A DNA stretch of 64,000 bases, from assembly GCA_964467165.1 (NCBI GenBank), contig CAYXOL010000025.1:1-64000 (forward strand). The letters are read 5' to 3'. The position numbers and the translations under genes are program-made. Source of the DNA: Clostridium_AD sp964467165 (GTDB taxonomy: Bacteria > Bacillota > Clostridia > Clostridiales > Clostridiaceae). A model generated the notes under the pieces. It saw nothing but the letters and a program-made list of their open reading frames with translations, made no database searches and was not told the DNA's origin. How positions within the stretch are numbered: position 1 is the first letter of the stretch; each line of letters starts with the position of its first letter. Positions 7,987-14,442 of this stretch are shown here, one piece after another.

Positions 7987-8040
7987 ATTTATGTTGCCGA
8001 GGAAACATAAATATATTTCTTCGATAGTTGAGGATTTTAA

Positions 8041-8100
8041 ATGCGTAAAAATAAACAATCAAAAAAGTGGTGTGAAAAAAATCACACTACCGAGAATTGA
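8041..8100 (+). CDS. Putative 19-residue leader peptide of the MFS pump
   Basis: A short frame encoding MRKNKQSKKWCEKNHTTEN begins with ATG at 8041, has its own GAGGA Shine-Dalgarno seven bases upstream, and stops at 8098-8100, overlapping the first bases before the pump's own AAGGGGG site. A 9-bp hairpin (8067-8075 with 8082-8090) lies inside the coding sequence. This is the arrangement of translational or transcriptional attenuators for antibiotic-resistance genes, where ribosome stalling on the leader changes RNA folding. The peptide resembles no leader I recognise; coding status is inferred from position, start site and spacing only. Confidence 0.55.
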   Translation: MRKNKQSKKWCEKNHTTEN

Positions 8101-8114
8101 AGGGGGAACATTAT

Positions 8115-9305
8115 ATGGAAAAAAAAATGAGTAAAAAATTTTTGTGGATCATTGTGGGGATTGTGCTTATGAATGGAATCGGGATGACGGTGGTGTTTCC
8201 GCTATTGCCATTTTTACTTGGTAACTACTTGCCCGCTTCGCAAATAGTTGTAGGAATGAGTGCCCTGGCATCAGTTTTTGCAGCTTGCACTTTTTTTGCA
8301 GCACCAATATTTGGGGCACTAAGCGATCGCTACGGTAGAAAAAAGATTTTAATCATTAGTTTACTCGGATCTGTTATAGGATATATTCTGTTTGGCATCG
8401 GTGGGGCGTTGTGGGTGCTCTTTCTGGGCCGCATAATTGATGGGTTAACAGCAGGTAATATCAGTACGTTGTTTGCTTATATTGCTGATAGTACAGAGCC
8501 ACAGGAGCGTACGAAATGGTTTAGTTATATAGGTGCTGCTATGGGAATAGGATGCATGATAGGGCCAGCACTGGGGGGGCCGCTTGGAGCTATTTCAATT
8601 ACGTTGCCGTTTTTCGTTACTGCAGGTATAATGTCCCTCTCCGTTATTTGTACCTATTTCTTTCTGCCGGAATCACTGTCTCCTGAAAAACGATCAACCC
8701 ACTTTTCGATAAAAAGTTTCAATATCTTCGGTCAGTTCAAAGATATTTTCACTATGAAAGAGGCCAGGGCGCTTATAATCGTGGGAGGATTTTTCTATGT
8801 GGGTCTGGGAATCTATCAATTTAATTTCAGCATCTTCTTAAAAGATATTTTCTCCTGGGGGCCAGCGCTTATCGGTGGTATATTTACTATTATTGGAGCT
8901 TGTGATATTATTTCACGAGCTGTGTTATTACCGCTTCTTCTTAAAAAGTTCAGTGAGCGAAATATTGGTATTGTTGGTCTTTTCGGACTAGCACTGGGAC
9001 TTACGCTAATAATTATTAGTGTTCATATCACGTCTCCAGTACTTATTATTGTTGCGGTTATGAGTATCACACTAGGAGAAGGCTTGTTCGACCCGTCCTA
9101 CAACGGACGACTCTCAAAGTCTGTAGATGAAAATAGCCAAGGAAAATTACAAGGTGTAAATCAAAGTTTGCAGTCGGCTTACAGAGTGCTTGTTCCTCTT
9201 GCAGCTGCAGCTATATATTCATTCAGTCCAGGCATTCTATATGGAGTAGCAACTTGTGTTATGATTGTATCGCTCATTTTATTTTCGAAATTACAACCGC
9301 AATAA
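8115..9305 (+). CDS. MFS drug-efflux transporter (TetA-like)
   Basis: A 396-residue protein with twelve predicted membrane helices. The major-facilitator motif between helices 2 and 3 is visible as GALSDRYGRKKILI (about residues 66-79), and helices 4-5 contain GRIIDGLTAGNISTLFAYIAD and GAAMGIGCMIGPALGGPLG (motif C, typical of antiporters). It most resembles tetracycline/multidrug proton antiporters. Start is the ATG at 8115 with an AAGGGGG site; an in-frame TTG at 8097 lies inside the leader peptide. Its sequence looks noticeably richer in G+C than the neighbouring genes, which suggests acquisition. It is controlled by the adjacent MarR operators, and its 3' end abuts a broken HD gene. Confidence 0.88.
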   Translation: MEKKMSKKFLWIIVGIVLMNGIGMTVVFPLLPFLLGNYLPASQIVVGMSALASVFAACTFFAAPIFGALSDRYGRKKILIISLLGSVIGYILFGIGGALWVLFLGRIIDGLTAGNISTLFAYIADSTEPQERTKWFSYIGAAMGIGCMIGPALGGPLGAISITLPFFVTAGIMSLSVICTYFFLPESLSPEKRSTHFSIKSFNIFGQFKDIFTMKEARALIIVGGFFYVGLGIYQFNFSIFLKDIFSWGPALIGGIFTIIGACDIISRAVLLPLLLKKFSERNIGIVGLFGLALGLTLIIISVHITSPVLIIVAVMSITLGEGLFDPSYNGRLSKSVDENSQGKLQGVNQSLQSAYRVLVPLAAAAIYSFSPGILYGVATCVMIVSLILFSKLQPQ

Positions 9306-9843
9306 GCAACAGCTATTTGATTTGGTATGGGCAGCATCATTACATGATATTGGTGCTTTATCAGTTAAAGACAAAGAGCAACTTTTTGAAATAGACGTTG
9401 AAAATCCCGAACCGCATGAGATTAAGGGTGAACAAATGCTCATGAGTTTTAAACCATTTTCTAGAATTAGTAAAATAATTCGATACCACCATGTTAAATA
9501 CAATGAAATTATAAGTGGTATTGTTGATGAAAGAAATATTCCTATAAAAGAGCTAGAAGATATATTGGATTTGGCTGCAAATCATCATGAAAAACACGAC
9601 CAATCTGGCTATCCTTTAAAAATGAATGTTGAAAAATTTACGATTCAAATGGACGTGCTGGCATTTGATGACATATTCTCAGCCTTATCCGAAGATAGAC
9701 CATATAGAAAGCGTATGAACCCAGAAATGATGAAGTTGACACTCGCTACATTTACAGCAGAAAAATTAAGTGAAGATGTTTGCAATATGATTATATCTAA
9801 TTTTGACGAATTATTAGATTTAACAAATACAGAATTACATTAA
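9265..9843 (+). pseudogene. Truncated and internally deleted tandem-HD (HD-GYP-like) protein
   Basis: Recognisable homology starts only around 9300, with NKQQLFDLVWAASLHDIGAL, directly after the MFS stop codon; the N-terminus of the original protein is missing. The frame contains the first HD domain (SLHDIG, IIRYHH) and then jumps to the last third of the second one (ANHHEKHDQSGYPLKM, DIFSALSEDRPYRKRM). In the intact paralogue at 27428-28717 these parts are separated by about 150 residues. No Shine-Dalgarno precedes the TTG at 9265. It is best read as a remnant left after insertion or recombination that brought in the MarR/MFS unit, although the fragment could still be translated by coupling. 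Confidence 0.75.
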
Positions 9844-9868
9844 AAAGGAAGCCATTTTCGCGATGGCA

Positions 9869-9892
9869 CTGAAAAAATGGTTATTTTTTCAG
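9869..9892. terminator. Bidirectional terminator-like hairpin
   Basis: ctgaaaaaat (9869-9878) pairs perfectly with attttttcag (9883-9892) over a ggtt loop, giving A-rich and T-rich arms as in bidirectional intrinsic terminators. Confidence 0.6.
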
Positions 9893-9919
9893 ATAGGTTC
9901 TTAGTTGGAACAGGAAAGG

Positions 9920-9957
9920 CATGATATATCCATATGTTGGATATACCATGTTTTTTA
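9920..9957 (+). terminator. Terminator before radA
   Basis: A 12-bp stem with one mismatch (9920-9931 with 9939-9950) is followed by six T residues. Confidence 0.75.
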
Positions 9958-9996
9958 TTTTTATAATTAGGTAAATATCATATTGTAAATATTGAG

Positions 9997-10026
9997 TTGA
10001 CTGTAAAAATGATTTGTGGCTATAAT
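9997..10026 (+). promoter_or_regulatory. Promoter of radA
   Basis: TTGACT (9997-10002) and TATAAT (10021-10026) with an 18-bp spacer, about 165 bp before the radA start. Confidence 0.65.
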
Positions 10027-10191
10027 TGTATTAATAAAGTTATTACTTTTAGAGCAATGCAAAAACTAAGAAGATGCTTGGTCATATAGATCTAAATTAA
10101 TGAAATGAAGAAAATAATACATCTCGATCAATATATTACGATAAAATAAATGATTGCATAGATGATAACGATAATAAGGGGATGTATTTAA

Positions 10192-11580
10192 TTGGCTAAA
10201 GATAAAAAAATTTATATTTGTAAAGATTGTGGGGCGAGGTCTCCTAAATGGATGGGGAAATGCAACGATTGTGGTGCATGGAACACATATGAAGAAAAAA
10301 TAGTTAAGGCAAGCGACATTAAATCTAAGTCAAGTGGGATGGTAATAACAACTAACCCAACAAAACTAAAGGCAATTACACAATCTAACAGCGATAGGAT
10401 AGTTACGGGAGTTTCAGAATTTGATAGGGTTATGGGTGGTGGAATAGTTCGGGACAGTATAAGCATAATTTCAGCACCTCCTGGAATGGGCAAGTCAACT
10501 CTTTTACTGCAGCTTGCAAATTCTCTGTCTTTAAAGGGATATAAGATTCTATATGCATCTGGTGAAGAGAGCAATAGTCAAATTAAAAATAGAGCTGACC
10601 GTATAGTAAAAGAAATAGCTGATAATTTCTGGATAGTTTCTGACACTAAATTAGATCAAATATTGCAACACATAGAAACCGTTGATGCAGATTTAATAAT
10701 ACTTGACAGTATTCAGACATTTACTTTAGATGAATATTCAAGTTCGAGAGCTGGATCTCCTACTCAAGTAATTGAATGTGCTACAGCTTTAAAGGATAAA
10801 GCAAAAAATCCAGATAGACCAAGAGCTGTATTCCTAGTTGGGCAAATGACAAAGGCTGATGAGATGGCTGGCCCTCGCATACTAGAGCATTTAGTGGACA
10901 CGGTACTGTATATAGAGGGGGAAGATGGAGAAGAACTGAAACATTTAATTAGCAAAAAAAATAGATACGGGGATACGTCTGAAAGTGGTTTGTTCCGCAT
11001 GACAGAAATAGGGATGGAAGAAATAACTGACCCATCGGAGTTTTTTATGACCAAAAGGGAGGAACTAGTTCCAGGGAGTGCCTTAGCCGTTATAAAGGAC
11101 GGCACAAGACCAATTGTTGTAGAGGTGGAAAGTCTTGTATCTAAATCCTTTACCCCTTATCCAAGCAGACTAAGTGAGTGTTTTGCAAGAAAGGAACAAT
11201 TGGGAACGCTTATCTCAATTCTTGAGGAAAGAGGAGGGATAGGACTTTATGATAAAAATGTCATTATAAAAGCAACAGGTGGTCTTAAGTTAACGGAAAC
11301 CTCAGTAAATCTTGCTGTAGTAATGAGTATTGCATCCTCCGCATTAAACCATGGAATATCTACTGATACAGTGTTTATAGGAGAGCTTGGTCTTACTGGT
11401 GAATTAAAAAAGGTACCATCACTGGAACAAAGGCTAAAAGAAGTAGATAGAATGGGTTTTAAAAAGGCATATATACCAACAAACTCTTTAAAATCAGGGG
11501 TTAAATTTAAGAATATAAAGGTGATTCCTTGTAAGAAATTAGTTGATGTCATTGAAAAGGAAATCAAAAAAGTATTTTAA
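10192..11580 (+). CDS. radA: DNA repair protein RadA (Sms)
   Basis: RadA is a RecA-related, DnaB-like ATPase that promotes branch migration during recombinational repair. All landmarks of the family are present in 462 residues: an N-terminal zinc finger C10-x2-C13...C24-x2-C27, Walker A APPGMGKST (K101), the RadA-specific KNRYG motif (about residue 257), and a C-terminal Lon-protease-like domain (about 290-462). The start is TTG with an AAGGGGA ribosome site; the translated N-terminus MAKDKKIYICKDCG agrees with the family. It appears to be transcribed alone, from its own promoter to a terminator at 11658-11692. Confidence 0.97.
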   Translation: MAKDKKIYICKDCGARSPKWMGKCNDCGAWNTYEEKIVKASDIKSKSSGMVITTNPTKLKAITQSNSDRIVTGVSEFDRVMGGGIVRDSISIISAPPGMGKSTLLLQLANSLSLKGYKILYASGEESNSQIKNRADRIVKEIADNFWIVSDTKLDQILQHIETVDADLIILDSIQTFTLDEYSSSRAGSPTQVIECATALKDKAKNPDRPRAVFLVGQMTKADEMAGPRILEHLVDTVLYIEGEDGEELKHLISKKNRYGDTSESGLFRMTEIGMEEITDPSEFFMTKREELVPGSALAVIKDGTRPIVVEVESLVSKSFTPYPSRLSECFARKEQLGTLISILEERGGIGLYDKNVIIKATGGLKLTETSVNLAVVMSIASSALNHGISTDTVFIGELGLTGELKKVPSLEQRLKEVDRMGFKKAYIPTNSLKSGVKFKNIKVIPCKKLVDVIEKEIKKVF

Positions 11581-11657
11581 GTTAGAACTACACATAAGCT
11601 AAATATTTCTATGGACAGTGATATAGTTAGCAGCAGTTCGCCTCCACCATAAAACTC

Positions 11658-11692
11658 AGGACAGTACAGAAAAGTATTGTCCTGGTTTTTTA
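11658..11692 (+). terminator. Terminator of radA
   Basis: aggacagtac (11658-11667) pairs with gtattgtcct (11674-11683), with one G-T wobble, followed by a run of six T. Confidence 0.85.
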
Positions 11693-11697
11693 TATTT

Positions 11698-11850
11698 CAA
11701 GAACAAAAATCTAAAACACCAATTATATTTGTATCTTCAAGAGATAGTAATATGGATATAAAAATGAAGAAGCAAGAGTACTAAAATGTGATGATGATAT
11801 ATATATTAATGCGTTAGGTACATTATTTGAGGATAATGGTAAAAATTAGT
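11698..11850 (+). pseudogene. Relic of a response-regulator receiver domain
   Basis: Bases 11701-11781 translate as EQKSKTPIIFVSSRDSNMDIKM and then stop. This matches the beta4-alpha4 segment of receiver domains (TPIIFLSAR-type). After a frame change, bases downstream read KCDDDIYIN, reminiscent of the GADDYI motif that follows in intact proteins. No start, phosphoacceptor segment or output domain remains. Assignment rests on these short segments only. Confidence 0.5.
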
Positions 11851-11851
11851 A

Positions 11852-12739
11852 TTAACTCTCAAGAGGTGTTATGGGATTTGCAATTAAAAAGTCCATAAAT
11901 GACTTTGATGCATTGGATAGATAACGATCTTTTTTCCAAACAAGAGCAATTTTTATGGGAATAGCAGTACTTAACGGAATTTTTGCTATTTTTTCATTGC
12001 CTTCAACAATTTCTTTTAGTAAAAAAGAAATGCCAACCCCATTGCTAATAAGACCCTTAATAGTATCTAGGTGGTTAGATGATAAAATAATGTTAGGCTT
12101 AATACTGCATTCATTAAAAGATTCTAATATCTTTTGCCTTATATAGAATCCTTCTTTTAGTAAGATAATAGGTTCGTTCTTAATATCTTTAAATGTAATG
12201 GCTGATTGTTTGCTTAGAGGGTGTTCTTTTTTTAAGCAAACGAAAAGCTCACTAGTTAGAATGGGAAAGGAAGCTAATAACTTATTGGAACAATCAATTA
12301 TAATGAGACCTAAATCAATGTTTCCATCTTCTATCATTTGCTTTGTAGTAATAGACCCATATTCTGTAATATTGAGTTTGATATTTGGATATAATTTTTT
12401 AAAATCAATAAATACTTTTGAAAATATAATAGTGCCGATCATTGGAGGGATACCTATTGTCAGTATGTCATTTTTAAGATTTTGATAATCCTTCATTTCT
12501 GAAGTGGCATTGTCTACTTGTCTTAAAATTTCATCCACCCTTTTTAAAAAGATTTTTCCAGCAGTTGTGGGGGAAAGCTGTTTTTTAGAACGGTCAAGGA
12601 GCACAGTGGACAGTTCTTTTTCTAAATTTTTAATGGAATTGGTAATAGAAGGCTGAGTCACATAAAGTTTTTTGGCGGCTTCTGTAATATTATTTAATTG
12701 ACAAACCATTTGAAAATACTGTAATTGTCTTAATTCCAT
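11852..12739 (-). CDS. LysR-family transcriptional regulator
   Basis: A 295-residue LysR regulator. The N-terminal winged helix-turn-helix is clear (MELRQLQYFQMVCQLNNITEAAKKLYVTQPSITNSIKNLEKEL), followed by a linker helix and a two-lobe effector domain (from about residue 90). It is transcribed away from the hdr-flx-frd operon, the usual arrangement for a LysR regulator and its target, so it is a candidate regulator of that operon; a dicarboxylate effector would make sense but is a guess. A TATAAT on the minus strand (12770-12775) and a Rex-like site (12811-12828) lie upstream. Its 5' end and promoter are partly duplicated at 12924-13050. Confidence 0.9.
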   Translation of the reverse strand: MELRQLQYFQMVCQLNNITEAAKKLYVTQPSITNSIKNLEKELSTVLLDRSKKQLSPTTAGKIFLKRVDEILRQVDNATSEMKDYQNLKNDILTIGIPPMIGTIIFSKVFIDFKKLYPNIKLNITEYGSITTKQMIEDGNIDLGLIIIDCSNKLLASFPILTSELFVCLKKEHPLSKQSAITFKDIKNEPIILLKEGFYIRQKILESFNECSIKPNIILSSNHLDTIKGLISNGVGISFLLKEIVEGNEKIAKIPLSTAIPIKIALVWKKDRYLSNASKSFMDFLIANPITPLES

Positions 12740-12810
12740 AACATATCCCCCTAATTATAAGTTTTAACTATTATATCATAATTAATTGATATTTTTATTT
12801 ATAACAAAAT

Positions 12811-12828
12811 ATGTTACATTTTTAACAA
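12811..12828. promoter_or_regulatory. Rex-like operator upstream of lysR
   Basis: ATGTTAC-attt-TTAACAA matches 12 of the 14 fixed positions of the clostridial Rex consensus TTGTTAA-N4-TTAACAA. It lies about 72 bp upstream of the lysR start. The duplicated copy of this region carries a more degenerate version at 13015-13032. Confidence 0.5.
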
Positions 12829-12888
12829 GGACTTGAATAAAATTACATTATACTTTACAAATCACAAATGTTTTTTAGAATACAAACG

Positions 12889-12942
12889 TTAAAATATTAA
12901 CAAAACAAAAGGATCAAAAGCTTGTAATTGTCTTATTTTCAT
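12889..12942 (-). pseudogene. N-terminal relic of a second LysR gene
   Basis: On the minus strand ATG at 12942 opens MKIRQLQAFD, equivalent to MELRQLQYFQ of the intact gene, then runs to a stop after 17 codons. Only the first ten or so codons remain, preceded by the duplicated promoter. Confidence 0.55.
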
Positions 12943-13108
12943 AAAATATTCCCTTGGCTATAGGTTTAAACTATTATATCATAGTTAAATGGTATTAACA
13001 ATTTGGAATAACATGTGTTATAGTTTTGTCAAGGAATCAAATAGAAAACCACTGTTTATTTTTAACATAAACATTAAAACACAGGAATATAAATTTTTTT
13101 AGTGATAG

Positions 13109-13126
13109 TTGTTAAAAAATTAACAA
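13109..13126. promoter_or_regulatory. Perfect Rex operator upstream of hdrB
   Basis: TTGTTAA-aaaa-TTAACAA is an exact match to the clostridial Rex (redox-sensing repressor) consensus TTGTTAA-N4-TTAACAA. It sits four bases before an AAGGAGGTG Shine-Dalgarno and downstream of a possible -10 box (TATAAA, 13088-13093), so bound Rex would block transcription. Rex releases DNA when the NADH/NAD+ ratio is high, which suits an NADH-consuming operon. Confidence 0.8.
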
Positions 13127-13130
13127 ATTG

Positions 13131-13182
13131 AAGGAGGTGCAAATCTAGACTTGATTAGTTGAAGTCTAGATGAATAAATATG
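13131..13182 (+). promoter_or_regulatory. Shine-Dalgarno separated from hdrB start by a hairpin
   Basis: A strong AAGGAGGTG (13131-13139) lies about 40 nt before the hdrB ATG (13180). A 9-bp perfect stem tctagactt/aagtctaga (13144-13152 with 13162-13170) fills the gap. Folding would bring the ribosome site to about 12-15 nt from the ATG. No other Shine-Dalgarno precedes the ATG. Confidence 0.5.
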
Positions 13183-13968
13183 AAGTATAGTTATTATCCA
13201 GGTTGTACATTAAAGACGAAAGCTAAGGAATTAGAAAAGTTTGCGCTTGATTCCGCAAAAGTATTGGGGTTTGAGTTAGAAGAGCAAAAGGAGTGGCAAT
13301 GTTGTGGTGCTGTATATCCTATGGCATCTGATGAAATAGCTACTAGATTATCTGCGGTAAGAAGTCTCCTAGGAGCAAGGGATAAAAGTGAAAAACTAGT
13401 TACTTTGTGTTCAGCATGCCACCATGTGATTAAAAGGGTAAATGATGATATGAAAAATAAAGATAACATAAGAACAAAGGTTAACAATTATTTGGAGTTA
13501 GAAAAAGATTATGTTGGAGAGACAGAGGTTCTTCACTATCTTGAAGTGCTAAGGGATGAAATAGGCTTTGATGAACTAGCAAAAAAAGTAACGAATCCTC
13601 TTACAGGTAGAAAGATTGGAGCTTATTATGGTTGTCTGCTTCTTCGTCCTAGTACCACAATGAACTTTGATGACCCAGAAAATCCTTCTATTATAGAAGA
13701 TTTTATAACAGCCATCGGAGCTATCCCTATAAAATATCCTTATAGAACAGAGTGTTGTGGAGGGTATCTTTGTATAAATCAAAAAGATGTTGTAAATAAT
13801 ATGACAAATAATATTCTTCAATCAGCGGTAAGTCATAATGCAGAAGAAATCGTTACCGCGTGTCCACTTTGTAAATATAATTTAGAACACAGTGAAAGTG
13901 GATCAAAAGAAAAACTATCTATTAGTTATTTCACAGAACTTTTAGCAGAAGCTTTGGGTGTCAAATAA
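13180..13968 (+). CDS. hdrB: Heterodisulfide reductase subunit B-like protein (HdrB)
   Basis: The 262-residue protein contains two cysteine-rich CCG domains, the hallmark of HdrB and of the C-terminal part of thiol:fumarate reductase TfrB. The first has C9, C41-C42-G and C77-x2-C80; the second has a Cys in YYGCLLLRP, ECCGGYLC and CPLCKYN. In HdrB these cysteines hold two noncubane [4Fe-4S] clusters that reduce disulfides. Bacteria lack CoM-S-S-CoB, so the physiological acceptor here is unknown; fumarate, via the Frd-like subunits downstream, is the inferred end acceptor. It is the first gene of a nine-gene run to 22160, behind a Rex operator. Confidence 0.9.
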   Translation: MKYSYYPGCTLKTKAKELEKFALDSAKVLGFELEEQKEWQCCGAVYPMASDEIATRLSAVRSLLGARDKSEKLVTLCSACHHVIKRVNDDMKNKDNIRTKVNNYLELEKDYVGETEVLHYLEVLRDEIGFDELAKKVTNPLTGRKIGAYYGCLLLRPSTTMNFDDPENPSIIEDFITAIGAIPIKYPYRTECCGGYLCINQKDVVNNMTNNILQSAVSHNAEEIVTACPLCKYNLEHSESGSKEKLSISYFTELLAEALGVK

Positions 13969-13987
13969 GATAGGAGGGGGTGGTGCA

Positions 13988-14398
13988 ATGAAAAAGGTAA
14001 AAGTATTTTCAAAAGATAGAGAAAAAGAACTAAGTCAAATTTTACAAATGAGTGGGCAAAGAATACAGGACTGTATCCAATGCGGTAAATGTTCAGCAGG
14101 ATGCCCTGCTAGTGAAAGTATGGATATACTGCCTCATAAAGTTGTAAGATTACTTCAGACCGGTCAATTTGATAAGATTGTGGAAAGCAAAACTATTTGG
14201 TCTTGTGCTTCATGTTTTACATGTGCACAGAGGTGTCCTAGGGATATAGATATTGCAAAGTTACTGGAAGCAGTTAGGCTTATTATTCTTAGACGTACAG
14301 GAGAAACTAGATTAAGCGCTGATGATATTCCAGACATAATAGATGATAAAATGCCTCAGCAGGCAATTGTAAGTGCACTTCGAAAGTATAATAAATAA
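13988..14398 (+). CDS. hdrC: Heterodisulfide reductase subunit C-like protein (HdrC)
   Basis: A 136-residue ferredoxin-like subunit with two [4Fe-4S] motifs, CIQCGKCSAGCP (about residues 29-40) and CASCFTCAQRCP (about 73-84). In Hdr complexes HdrC wires HdrA to HdrB. The ATG at 13988 has a TAGGAGGGGG ribosome site; the frame is open from 13958, but that would overlap the end of hdrB. The gene starts 19 bases after hdrB, and hdrA follows after 44 bases. Confidence 0.92.
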   Translation: MKKVKVFSKDREKELSQILQMSGQRIQDCIQCGKCSAGCPASESMDILPHKVVRLLQTGQFDKIVESKTIWSCASCFTCAQRCPRDIDIAKLLEAVRLIILRRTGETRLSADDIPDIIDDKMPQQAIVSALRKYNK

Positions 14399-14442
14399 TT
14401 TTATAAAAAGATAATGATACTTTTATCTTTAAAGGAGGGATT

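Larger units (their letters stand above)
9844..10191 (+). other. Intergenic region before radA
   Basis: It holds two hairpins (9869-9892 and 9920-9957) and the radA promoter. The remaining leader of about 155 nt (10033-10191) shows no recognisable riboswitch and no credible gene. Confidence 0.6.
12721..13050. repeat. Diverged duplication of lysR 5' end and promoter
   Basis: Positions 12721-12846 (start of lysR plus promoter) and 12924-13050 align along their length, including an identical 15-mer aactattatatcata at 12766-12780 and 12969-12983 that contains the -10 box. The second copy is clearly diverged. This indicates an old tandem duplication followed by loss of one gene. Confidence 0.7.
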
